Shown one piece after another: positions 1 to 5,829 of a stretch of DNA of 8,903 nucleotides. A model generated the notes under the pieces. That model saw only the letters and a program-made list of their open reading frames with translations. It was not told the origin of the DNA and made no database searches. Within the stretch, counting starts at the first letter, position 1. Every line of letters begins with the position of its first letter. The position numbers were made by a program, and so were the translations under genes. Source of the DNA: RUG760 sp045642205 (GTDB lineage: Bacteria > Bacillota > Clostridia > Lachnospirales > Bianqueaceae); the NCBI GenBank assembly GCA_045642205.1, contig JAZUIK010000177.1, positions 1 to 8,903 of the forward strand, written 5' to 3'.

Positions 1-260
1 GCCATGGAACCGGTCTCCATATTTTCCTTATACAAAAATCCCGGATCTCTGAAATGCACATGCACATCAATGAGACCCGGGAAGATGAAACACTGGTCGG
101 CGGAAATGACAGTAACAGAAGCGTCATTTTCGGGAATAGAAAGAGAAGGGGCGATCTCACGGATAACGCCGTCCTGAACCAAAATATCTGCCAATTCAAA
201 ATGACCATTACCGATAGTACCGCGGTATATGGTAGCGCCTTTGAATAAGTACTGATTCAC
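1..260 (-). CDS. pyrC: Dihydroorotase, class I, N-terminal part (cut by window edge)
   Basis: Reading the reverse strand from a GTG at 258-260 gives 86 uninterrupted codons running off the left edge. Residues 61-86 carry the metal-binding signature of cyclic amidohydrolases: PGLIDVHVHFRDPG, then YKENMETGSMA. His67 and His69 would be metal ligands and Arg71 would contact the substrate, as in class I dihydroorotases, which interconvert carbamoyl-aspartate and dihydroorotate in pyrimidine synthesis. Residues 1-60 fit the small beta-sandwich that precedes the barrel in this superfamily. The GTG start is chosen because AGGAG lies 7 nt upstream of it. Related amidohydrolases (allantoinase, hydantoinase) share the HxH motif, but the HFRDPG plus YKENMETG combination favours dihydroorotase. 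About four fifths of the protein lies outside the window, so the catalytic core cannot be checked. Confidence 0.88.
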   Translation of the reverse strand, partial: MNQYLFKGATIYRGTIGNGHFELADILVQDGVIREIAPSLSIPENDASVTVISADQCFIFPGLIDVHVHFRDPGFLYKENMETGSM

Positions 261-358
261 GGTAGGACTCCTTTCCTTACAGGTTGCGATTGTTCTGAAA
301 ACAGGACTCTATCAGGAGGATACAGCGATGTACACTTCCCGAAAAAATCCTTCCAGAT

Positions 359-387
359 ATTTTACTATATATAAGGGAAAAACTCAA
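359..387 (-). promoter_or_regulatory. Sigma-A-type promoter of the dihydroorotase gene
   Basis: On the minus strand, TTGAGT (plus positions 382-387) and TAAAAT (359-364) are separated by exactly 17 bp. Transcription would begin near 352, giving a leader of about 90 nt before the GTG at 260. I see no convincing attenuator in that leader. The heptamer GAGTCCT occurs twice in it (plus 264-270 and 303-309), and the second copy overlaps the Shine-Dalgarno. The boxes are inferred by consensus only. Confidence 0.55.
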
Positions 388-404
388 GGGAAATCGGCAT
401 GTTC

Positions 405-433
405 TTGCGCTTCAACGCGTTGTGTGGTAAAAT
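405..433 (+). promoter_or_regulatory. Extended -10 promoter of the esterase/ATP-grasp operon
   Basis: TTGCGC (405-410) and TAAAAT (428-433) are 17 bp apart, and TG at 425-426 makes an extended -10, which can compensate for the weak -35 box. Start of transcription would be near 440, about 28 nt before the ATG at 468. The spacer contains the perfect palindrome CAACGCGTTG (413-422), placed where a bound repressor would block polymerase. The -35 box lies 17 bp from the -35 box of the divergent dihydroorotase promoter. Confidence 0.6.
413..422. promoter_or_regulatory. Palindrome CAACGCGTTG, possible operator
   Basis: A perfect 10-bp inverted repeat with a central CG sits between the -35 and -10 boxes of the 405-433 promoter. 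LacI/GalR-family operators often have a central CG flanked by AA/TT, so such a regulator is a possibility, but none is encoded in this window. Ten base pairs is short and chance is not excluded. Confidence 0.3.
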
Positions 434-467
434 TATCAACTAATAATTCTAAACCGGGAGGCCAGTT

Positions 468-1223
468 ATGGTTGAGGTTTTTGATGTATGTGTCGGACCT
501 TTAACGGGAGATGAACCAAGACGTGCCTACGTCTATACGCCTGAGGACTATGATCCCAACGGCAAGAAGAAGTATCCTGTTCTTTATATGTTCGACGGAC
601 ACAATGTCTTCTTTGATGAAGATGCTACTTACGGCACCAGCTGGGGTATGGGGGAGTATCTTGACTCCGTCCATGCCGATCTGATCGTAGCCGCCGTGGA
701 ATGCAACCACGAGGGTCATCAGCGTCTGGTGGAGTATACGCCTGTTCCGATCAGGTTCGAGAAGGAGATCCTGGATCCGAAGGGCAGAGCGACCATGGAA
801 TGGTTCGTAAGGGAGTTCAAGCCTTACATCGATAAGCACTACCGTACCTACAAGGGACGCTCCAACACCGGTATCTGCGGCAGTTCCATGGGAGGACTCA
901 TGGCACTGTATGCTGCCTGCAAGTATTCCCATATCTTCGGCAATATCGCTTCGCTTTCCCCCAGTCTCTGGATCGCAGGAAAACCCATGATGGAGATGCT
1001 GGAAAAAGCAAAGATCCGTCCGAAGACCCGTATCTATATGGACTGTGGTTCCGAAGAGTTCGGTTCCAGACAGGGGGGCCTTAGAGCTTTCAGAAAAGCG
1101 ACCGACATCCTTTTAAAGAAGGGAACCTATGTGACCAGCCGTATCGTGCCCGGCGGAACCCACTGTGAGGCATGCTGGAATCAGCAGATCCCCGTCTTTA
1201 TGGCAGTCCTGGGAATGTTCTAA
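468..1223 (+). CDS. Esterase-like alpha/beta hydrolase (esterase D/Fes family)
   Basis: A 251-residue cytoplasmic protein with no signal peptide. It has the layout of the putative-esterase family (PF00756 type): an N-terminal strand region (YVYTPEDYDP at 21-30, YPVLYMFDGHN at 36-46), the EYTPVP segment near 89, and a GxSxG nucleophile elbow, GSSMGG at 138-143, with Ser140 as nucleophile. His232 (GGTHCEACW) is the likely catalytic histidine, and Asp192 or Glu196/197 (MDCGSEE) the acid. Members hydrolyse carboxylic or thio-esters, including feruloyl, acetyl, formylglutathione and siderophore esters; the substrate here is unknown. The ATG is preceded by GGGAGG with a 6-nt spacer. It is the first gene of a three-gene unit, followed after 75 nt by a second, divergent hydrolase and then an ATP-grasp enzyme, which suggests small-molecule metabolism rather than polysaccharide breakdown. 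Confidence 0.8.
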   Translation: MVEVFDVCVGPLTGDEPRRAYVYTPEDYDPNGKKKYPVLYMFDGHNVFFDEDATYGTSWGMGEYLDSVHADLIVAAVECNHEGHQRLVEYTPVPIRFEKEILDPKGRATMEWFVREFKPYIDKHYRTYKGRSNTGICGSSMGGLMALYAACKYSHIFGNIASLSPSLWIAGKPMMEMLEKAKIRPKTRIYMDCGSEEFGSRQGGLRAFRKATDILLKKGTYVTSRIVPGGTHCEACWNQQIPVFMAVLGMF

Positions 1224-1233
1224 AAGAATGATC

Positions 1234-1246
1234 GACCGAAACGGTC
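1234..1246 (+). other. Small stem-loop between the two esterase genes
   Basis: GACCG and CGGTC form a perfect 5-bp stem around an AAA loop, 10 nt after the first esterase stop codon. No T-tract follows, so it is unlikely to terminate transcription. If it matters, it could protect or mark a processing point in the operon mRNA. The rest of the 75-nt gap is A-rich, with AAGGA 9 nt before the next ATG. Confidence 0.25.
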
Positions 1247-1298
1247 ACAGAGATAAACAATACAAAATACAATAAAACACAGAAAAGGACAACAACCA

Positions 1299-2066
1299 AT
1301 GCAGATCGAGTACAGAAAAGAGTATTCCAACTGCCTCGGCAGAGACATGGAATACAAGATCTACGGCCATGCCGGAAAGCCGATCCTGTTCGTCCCCTGT
1401 ATGGGCGGACGCTTCTGGGATTTCGAAGCTTATCATATGACAGATACCTTTGCACCCTGGATCGAGGCAGGTCTTGTGCAGGTATTCTCCATCGACACCA
1501 TCGACAAGGAGACCTGGGACAATCCCGGAGGAGACCCCAGAACCCGTATCGAGCTTCAGGAAAAGTGGCTTCACTGCATCGTTGACGAGCAGATGCCCAA
1601 CATGCGTGCTCATAACACCTGGTGCAACGGTGGAAACTTCGGCGGCAAGTTCATGACCTTCGGCTGCAGCCTGGGTGCTATGCATGCCGGTATCTTCTAT
1701 TTCCGTTACCCTGATCTGTTCGATAAGGTCCTGGGCCTGAGCGGTACCTATTTCTCTGATGAGTGCTTCGGCGGATATCATGATGATCTGACCTTTGCTA
1801 ACTCTCCTTACCATTTCCTGATGGAAATGCCCTCCGATCATCCCTATATCGACCTGTACAATCAGGGACAGATGATCTTCTGTACCGGACAGGGCGCGTG
1901 GGAAGATCAGATGATCTACGGAACCCGTCTTCTGCAGGAAGCCTGCAATGCCAAGGGGATCAATGCCTGGTTCGATTACTGGGGAACCGATGTCAATCAT
2001 GACTGGCCCTGGTGGTACAAGCAGTGTGACTATTTCCTTCCCAAGATGCTGGGAGATCGTCCCTGA
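1299..2066 (+). CDS. Second esterase-like alpha/beta hydrolase
   Basis: A 255-residue soluble protein with no signal peptide. The strand KPILFVPCMGG (27-37) and the elbow GCSLGA (122-127, Ser124 as GxSxG nucleophile) place it in the alpha/beta-hydrolase fold. HDWPWWYKQ beginning at His234 matches the catalytic-histidine end seen in esterase/Fes-like proteins. The acid residue is not obvious; Glu202 and Asp203 (GQGAWED) are candidates. It is unusually rich in Trp, Phe and Tyr, which hints at an aromatic or hydrophobic pocket. It is not a close copy of the upstream hydrolase: lengths match but the motifs differ (GCSLGA versus GSSMGG), so the pair probably has different substrates or forms a heteromer. 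The start is supported by AAGGA 9 nt upstream. The ATP-grasp gene follows after 58 nt. Confidence 0.75.
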   Translation: MQIEYRKEYSNCLGRDMEYKIYGHAGKPILFVPCMGGRFWDFEAYHMTDTFAPWIEAGLVQVFSIDTIDKETWDNPGGDPRTRIELQEKWLHCIVDEQMPNMRAHNTWCNGGNFGGKFMTFGCSLGAMHAGIFYFRYPDLFDKVLGLSGTYFSDECFGGYHDDLTFANSPYHFLMEMPSDHPYIDLYNQGQMIFCTGQGAWEDQMIYGTRLLQEACNAKGINAWFDYWGTDVNHDWPWWYKQCDYFLPKMLGDRP

Positions 2067-2124
2067 CAGATCTGATAAGTGATCTATATAAAAGACATAT
2101 AAAGAATATAAAGGAGAACCGACA

Positions 2125-3324
2125 ATGAAGAATTTCGTATTCCTGTCCCCAAACTTCCCGGAGAACTACTGGATGTTCATCCGCCAGCTGAAGAACAACG
2201 GCTTAAGAGTCCTTGGTATTGGCGATTGCCCCTATGATGATCTTCGCCAGGAACTGAAGGAAGATCTGACCGAGTACTACAAGGTCAACTCTCTGGAGAA
2301 CTATGACGAGTGCTATCGTGCTATGGCTTACTTCATCTTCAAGTATGGCCGTATCGACTGGCTGGAGACCAACAATGAGTACTGGCTGGAGAGAGACGCT
2401 CAGCTGCGTACCGACTTTAACATCACCTCCGGATTCCAGAATAAGGACATCCATGCGGTTAAGTATAAGTCCGCTATGAAGAAGTACTACAAGAAGGCCG
2501 GTCTTCCCGTAGCACGTTTCCGTCTGATCGAGACCGAGAAGGACGCATACAACTTCGTTAAGAAGGTTGGCTATCCCGTTATCGTTAAGCCCGACAACGG
2601 TGTAGGCGCAGCCAGCACCTTTAAGCTGAAGAACAACGAGCAGATGGATAAGTTCCTTCAGGAGTACCTTCCCACCGGTATCACCTTCATTATGGAAGAG
2701 TTCATTGAAGGTTATGTCGTTACCTACGATGCCATCATCGACAGCAACGGAAATCCCCTGTTCGAGACCGGTAACGTTTCTCCCACCTCCATCATGGATA
2801 TGGTCAACGAGGGAGACGACTGCATCTTCTACATCCGCGGCGAGCTGCCTGAGGATCTGAGAGATGCCGGACGCCGCACCGTAGCTGCTTTCGGAGTCAA
2901 GAGCCGTTTTGTCCACTTCGAGTTCTTCATCCTGACCAAGGATATGCCCTCCATCGGTGAGGCAGGCACCATTGCCGGTCTGGAAGTCAACATGAGACCC
3001 TCCGGCGGATGCAGCCCTGATATGATGAACTTCTCCAACCATACCGACGTTTACAAGATCTGGGCTGATATGATCGCTTTCGATCATTCCACTCTGCCTG
3101 AGCCTCAGAACCGTCAGTTCGCTGCTTACTGCGGACGCCGTGATTACAAGAACTATGTTCTGTCCGATGAGGATGTTCAGAACAAGTACCGCGATCACAT
3201 CATGATGAGCGCTCGCGTAGCGGATGTTCTTTCCGGAGACATGGGCAACCGTATGACCATCGCTAACTTCGATACCATCGAAGAGGTCAACGCATACTAC
3301 AAGGATCTGATGGCTACCAAGTAA
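2125..3324 (+). CDS. ATP-grasp enzyme, carboxylate-amine ligase-like
   Basis: A 399-residue protein with a typical ATP-grasp order. Residues 1-100 form a Rossmann-like pre-ATP-grasp domain (MKNFVFLSPNFPENYW; a second strand near 76-83). YPVIVKPDNGVGAAST (150-165) holds the nucleotide-binding Lys155, and IMEEFIEGYVVTYDAII (189-205) is the hinge and adenine region. HFEFF with Glu266, and GLEVNMRPSGGCSPD (285-299) with Glu287, Asn289 and Arg291, supply magnesium and phosphate ligands. Such enzymes activate a carboxylate as acyl-phosphate and join it to an amine (L-amino-acid ligases, carbamoyl-phosphate-synthase-like and biotin-carboxylase-like proteins). No biotin-carrier or carbamoyl-phosphate-synthase partner is present, so a stand-alone ligase is more likely. 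AAGGAG lies 8 nt before the ATG. I find no AAA among its 26 lysine codons, a sign of strong expression. It is the last gene of the unit, just before a terminator. Confidence 0.82.
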   Translation: MKNFVFLSPNFPENYWMFIRQLKNNGLRVLGIGDCPYDDLRQELKEDLTEYYKVNSLENYDECYRAMAYFIFKYGRIDWLETNNEYWLERDAQLRTDFNITSGFQNKDIHAVKYKSAMKKYYKKAGLPVARFRLIETEKDAYNFVKKVGYPVIVKPDNGVGAASTFKLKNNEQMDKFLQEYLPTGITFIMEEFIEGYVVTYDAIIDSNGNPLFETGNVSPTSIMDMVNEGDDCIFYIRGELPEDLRDAGRRTVAAFGVKSRFVHFEFFILTKDMPSIGEAGTIAGLEVNMRPSGGCSPDMMNFSNHTDVYKIWADMIAFDHSTLPEPQNRQFAAYCGRRDYKNYVLSDEDVQNKYRDHIMMSARVADVLSGDMGNRMTIANFDTIEEVNAYYKDLMATK

Positions 3325-3359
3325 GTAAAGAAAAGATCCAAAACTGAATAAGATCTTAG

Positions 3360-3403
3360 AAGGAGCATACTCTGAAATTATCGGAGTATGCTCCTTTTCT
3401 GTC
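3360..3403 (+). terminator. Rho-independent terminator after the ATP-grasp gene
   Basis: A perfect 13-bp stem (AAGGAGCATACTC at 3360-3372 with GAGTATGCTCCTT at 3384-3396) encloses an 11-nt loop and runs into TTTTCTGTC. It lies 35 nt past the ATP-grasp stop codon and ends directly against the -35 box of the next promoter, cleanly separating the two operons. The opposite strand lacks a comparable T-run, so it appears one-directional. Confidence 0.92.
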
Positions 3404-3432
3404 TTGACTTTGCAGACGGAGAAACCTACAAT
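3404..3432 (+). promoter_or_regulatory. Near-consensus promoter of the TetR redox operon
   Basis: TTGACT (3404-3409) and TACAAT (3427-3432) are separated by 17 bp, each one base from consensus. Transcription should begin around 3439-3441, at the edge of the palindrome at 3442-3455. It is a strong promoter by sequence, consistent with one that needs repression. Confidence 0.82.
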
Positions 3433-3441
3433 AGGGTTTAA

Positions 3442-3455
3442 ATGAACATGTTCAT
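3442..3455. promoter_or_regulatory. Perfect 14-bp palindrome, probable TetR operator
   Basis: ATGAACATGTTCAT reads identically on both strands and covers the expected transcription start, 9 bp downstream of the -10 box and 15 bp before the GTG of the TetR gene. Further matches at the third and fourth flanking positions extend the symmetry imperfectly to about 22 bp. TetR proteins bind such sites as dimers and commonly repress their own operon. That this TetR binds here is inferred from position; I found no second full copy in the window. Confidence 0.72.
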
Positions 3456-3470
3456 AAAAGGAGATCAGAC

Positions 3471-4001
3471 GTGCCCAAGATTATTGAAAACCTTCATGAG
3501 CAGATCCTTTCTGAGGGAAAAAAGATCCTGTTAGAAGAAGGATATGAAGCACTGACCATGCGCCGTACCGCCGAAAGGTGCTCGATCGCTGTGGGAACAG
3601 TGTATAACTATTACAGATCCAAAGAGATGCTGGTTGCCCGCATTATGCTGGAGGACTGGCTGAGCGCCCTTGCAAGCGCAAGAAAACAGATCGAAACGGA
3701 AAAGGAAGCCATCAATTGCATCCAGATCCTATTTAAGGAGATCCATCGATTCTCTGCGATCTATTTTGAAGTATGGGGAGAGTACAGAGGAACACCCATC
3801 GGCAGCAGTGATTCCATTATGGAACGCCATCATCTGCTGATCTCTCAGATGAGTGAACTGATCCGTCCGGTGATCATGAAAGGGGATAAAGATCCTCAGC
3901 CGGATCCCTGCAGTTTTATTTCTGAAGTTGTCCTGCAGATGGCATCCCGCCGTACAGGCAGCTTTGAGGAAATCCGTCCGTTTATTCAAAAACTTTTATA
4001 A
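3471..4001 (+). CDS. TetR-family transcriptional regulator
   Basis: A 176-residue protein starting at GTG, with AGGAG 8 nt upstream. Residues 8-55 form the TetR DNA-binding domain: a first helix (ILSEGKKILLEEGYEALTM), then the helix-turn-helix with its recognition part IAVGTVYNYYRSKEML (39-54), a textbook TetR signature. Residues 60-176 are the helical ligand-binding and dimerisation domain, not assignable to an inducer by eye. It is somewhat short for the family (usually about 190-220 residues). It is the first gene of the operon and has the palindrome in its own leader, so autorepression of the whole operon with release by a small lipophilic ligand is the natural model. It mixes AAA and AAG lysine codons, unlike the strongly biased ATP-grasp gene upstream. 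Confidence 0.92.
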   Translation: MPKIIENLHEQILSEGKKILLEEGYEALTMRRTAERCSIAVGTVYNYYRSKEMLVARIMLEDWLSALASARKQIETEKEAINCIQILFKEIHRFSAIYFEVWGEYRGTPIGSSDSIMERHHLLISQMSELIRPVIMKGDKDPQPDPCSFISEVVLQMASRRTGSFEEIRPFIQKLL

Positions 4002-4008
4002 ATATTCT

Positions 4009-4013
4009 GGAGG
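4009..4013 (+). promoter_or_regulatory. Ribosome binding site that fixes the flavoprotein start
   Basis: GGAGG stands 8 nt before the ATG at 4022. An upstream in-frame GTG at 4013 shares its first G with this site and has no usable Shine-Dalgarno of its own, so the ATG at 4022 is the true start. Confidence 0.85.
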
Positions 4014-4021
4014 TGCTTCTT

Positions 4022-4951
4022 ATGAGCAGTTTCGAAAATTTACGTGTGGTAGATAATTTCTATCAGACATCTCTGTTCTTTCCCATGCCTACCGTCGTAG
4101 TCAGCACCCTGACGGAAGATGGAAAGACCACGCTCGGCCCTTATTCTCTGGTCCAGCCCTACTATGTGGCCGGAAAGGATTACTATGCAATGCTGCTGGA
4201 GTGCCGTAACTCCTCCAACACTGCTCAGAACATCCTTCGCACCGGTAAGTGCGCTCTGAACTTCGTTACCGATGAGCCCAAGACCTTTGCTGAGTGCGTT
4301 AAGCTCTCCTGGCCCGGTGACAAGCCTGAGGACAAGATGCCCAAGTGCAACTTCCCCTTAGAGACCAGTATGATCCAGGAAGAGAATCCGGAAGATGTCC
4401 GTCCTCAGGTCATTTCCAGTGCCTTCCAGGTCATTGAGTGCACCTGGGTCAGCACTTTAGACGGCGCTGACAAGGATCAGCCCGGTCAGCTGAACGGCTA
4501 CGAGCCTCCTTACCACGATTTCAACGGTATCACTTCTAAGTTCGGTGCTCACTTCATTCTGAAGATCGACAAGATCCTGATGAAGAAGAAGTATTCCGAT
4601 GCCATCATCAATGGTGTAGGCCGTTTTGACTTCCCGCCGGTTCCCATTGATTTCGGATATCGTGACAGTAAAAACTTCTGGTACTGCCGCCGTGCTTTCA
4701 TGCGCCCCGAACTGCTGGCGATCCGTCCCCAGACACTGGAGTCTGTCCGCTATGCCGCAGACCGTGCCGATGATAAGGTAAAGTTCACCGACGAAGCACT
4801 GAAGATGATCCAGAATGTCCCCAGAGTTTTCCTGCCTTTAGTCCTTAAGGGATGTGTTGAGTGGGCAAGAGAAAATGACTGCACCCTGATCACCGAAGTC
4901 GAGATGAAGATCATCAACGACAAGCGTGCTGCAGAAAAGAATAAGAAGTAA
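4022..4951 (+). CDS. Flavin-reductase-like flavoprotein with PCP_red-like C-terminus
   Basis: A 309-residue soluble protein. Residues about 15-200 resemble the flavin-reductase-like split barrel that binds FMN: FFPMPTVVVSTL (19-30), LGPYSLVQPYYV (38-49), the CRNSSNTAQNILRTG stretch (61-75) and CALNFVTDE (77-85), in the usual order for flavoredoxin/flavin reductase proteins. Residues about 253-302 (VKFTDEALKMIQNVP, then E280-W-A-R and LIT at 289-291) follow the pattern of the small helical PCP_red domain found at the end of the dark-operative protochlorophyllide reductase B subunit: [W/F]-T-x-E-A, VP, ExxA, IT. Members of the barrel family carry FMN and pass electrons from NAD(P)H or another protein. 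The gene lies 20 nt after the TetR gene and 13 nt before the SDR gene, so it is translated within the operon. The acceptor is unknown. Confidence 0.75.
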   Translation: MSSFENLRVVDNFYQTSLFFPMPTVVVSTLTEDGKTTLGPYSLVQPYYVAGKDYYAMLLECRNSSNTAQNILRTGKCALNFVTDEPKTFAECVKLSWPGDKPEDKMPKCNFPLETSMIQEENPEDVRPQVISSAFQVIECTWVSTLDGADKDQPGQLNGYEPPYHDFNGITSKFGAHFILKIDKILMKKKYSDAIINGVGRFDFPPVPIDFGYRDSKNFWYCRRAFMRPELLAIRPQTLESVRYAADRADDKVKFTDEALKMIQNVPRVFLPLVLKGCVEWARENDCTLITEVEMKIINDKRAAEKNKK

Positions 4952-4964
4952 GGAGGGAGCCGTT

Positions 4965-5828
4965 ATGAAGATCGTACTCGCCGGTGCCTTCGGTAATCTC
5001 GGTTCCGAGATCCTTAAGGCTCTTTGCAAGACGGATAATGAGATCGTTGCTATCGATCTGAAAGAAAAGACTGTGGAGGGAACAGAAGGAAAATATACCT
5101 TCAAGGCCATCGATGCTACCAATCCTGAAACCTTAAAGGGTGTCTGTGATGGCGCTGATCTGGTCATGACCACCATGGGACTGACCACTTCCTCCACCCG
5201 TTTCACCGCTTATGACATCGACCTGAAGGGAAATGTCAATCTGCTGGAAGAGGCCAAGAAGGCTGAGGTCAAGCAGTTTGTCTATATCTCCGTTATTTCC
5301 TGTGATGAACCCGGTGCCGAGAAGGTTCCCATGCTCCACGCCAAGAAGCTCTTTGAGGATGAACTGAAAAAGAGCGGTATGACCTATGTTATCCATCGTC
5401 CTACCGGATATTTCTATGATATCGCCCATGTATTCAAGCCCTATGTGGACAAGGGAGAGATGCAGCTGCTCAAGGGTTATGGCAAGGTAAAGGCCAACGT
5501 GGTGGACTGTCCTGATTTTGCAGCCTTCATCGTAGAGCATATGATGGATGAGAACAAGGTCTACAACGTGGGCGGTAAGGAAACCTATACCTACGAAGAA
5601 ATGGCAAAGATGTGCTTCGATGCAGCCAAGAAGCCTCTGAAGATCAAGTGGGCTCCCATCTGGCTCTTCGGCATTCTGGCAAACCTTCCCAAGATCAAGA
5701 AGGAAGGAAAGCATGACATCATCCTGTTCTCCAAGTGGACTTTGAGCCATGATCTGGTCGGTACGGATACCACCGGAGAGGCCAGCTTTGCTGAATATAT
5801 CAAGGATTATTTCGGAAAGAAGGACTAA
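4965..5828 (+). CDS. Atypical SDR, NAD(P)-binding Rossmann protein
   Basis: A 287-residue protein. GAFGNLG (7-13) is the glycine-rich nucleotide-binding loop of the extended/atypical short-chain dehydrogenase group (NmrA-, epimerase- or YbjT-like). Asp31, at the end of the second strand (VAIDLKEK), suggests a preference for NAD(H). Residues 60-112 contain the expected DLVMTTMG and FVYISVIS strands, and VIHRPTGYF (142-150) is the conserved Rp segment. The catalytic YxxxK is missing: the equivalent stretch reads MLHAKKLFEDEL (123-134). It may therefore bind cofactor without classical alcohol dehydrogenase activity, or use another residue. NVGGKETYTYEEMA (201-214) matches the C-terminal substrate lobe of epimerase-like proteins. 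An in-frame ATG exists upstream at 4926, but AGGAGG (4951-4956), 8 nt before the ATG at 4965, decides the start. One base separates it from the next gene. Confidence 0.8.
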   Translation: MKIVLAGAFGNLGSEILKALCKTDNEIVAIDLKEKTVEGTEGKYTFKAIDATNPETLKGVCDGADLVMTTMGLTTSSTRFTAYDIDLKGNVNLLEEAKKAEVKQFVYISVISCDEPGAEKVPMLHAKKLFEDELKKSGMTYVIHRPTGYFYDIAHVFKPYVDKGEMQLLKGYGKVKANVVDCPDFAAFIVEHMMDENKVYNVGGKETYTYEEMAKMCFDAAKKPLKIKWAPIWLFGILANLPKIKKEGKHDIILFSKWTLSHDLVGTDTTGEASFAEYIKDYFGKKD

Positions 5829-5829
5829 G

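Noticed and set aside
292..307. GTTCTG-AAAA-CAGGAC hairpin between the dihydroorotase start and its promoter.
   Set aside because: On the transcribed strand the 6-bp stem contains a C-A mismatch and no T-run follows, so neither a terminator nor a known pyrimidine-regulatory leader is supported.
398..404. CATGTTC next to the esterase -35 box, matching half of the TetR palindrome.
   Set aside because: Only one half-site is present, without a symmetric partner. A 7-mer match in a window of this size is expected by chance.
328..504. A 58-codon plus-strand frame starting at ATG 328, with a perfect AGGAGG (314-319) 8 nt upstream.
   Set aside because: It would run through both divergent promoters and into the first codons of the esterase gene, has no good promoter of its own and encodes an unstructured-looking sequence. 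The AGGAGG is probably coincidental, though its spacing is ideal.
1245..2000. A 251-residue open frame on the minus strand opposite the second esterase.
   Set aside because: It is a shadow of a gene with a clear GxSxG elbow and catalytic histidine; no ribosome site supports it.
2067..2085. AGATC/GATCT inverted repeat in the gap before the ATP-grasp gene.
   Set aside because: A 5-bp stem with an 8-nt loop and no T-tract; too weak to call a terminator, and the operon continues through it.
2203..3198. A 331-residue open frame on the minus strand inside the ATP-grasp gene.
   Set aside because: It is antisense to a clear enzyme with intact motifs. The strong codon bias of the sense gene removes stop codons from the opposite strand, and no ribosome site or family motif is seen.
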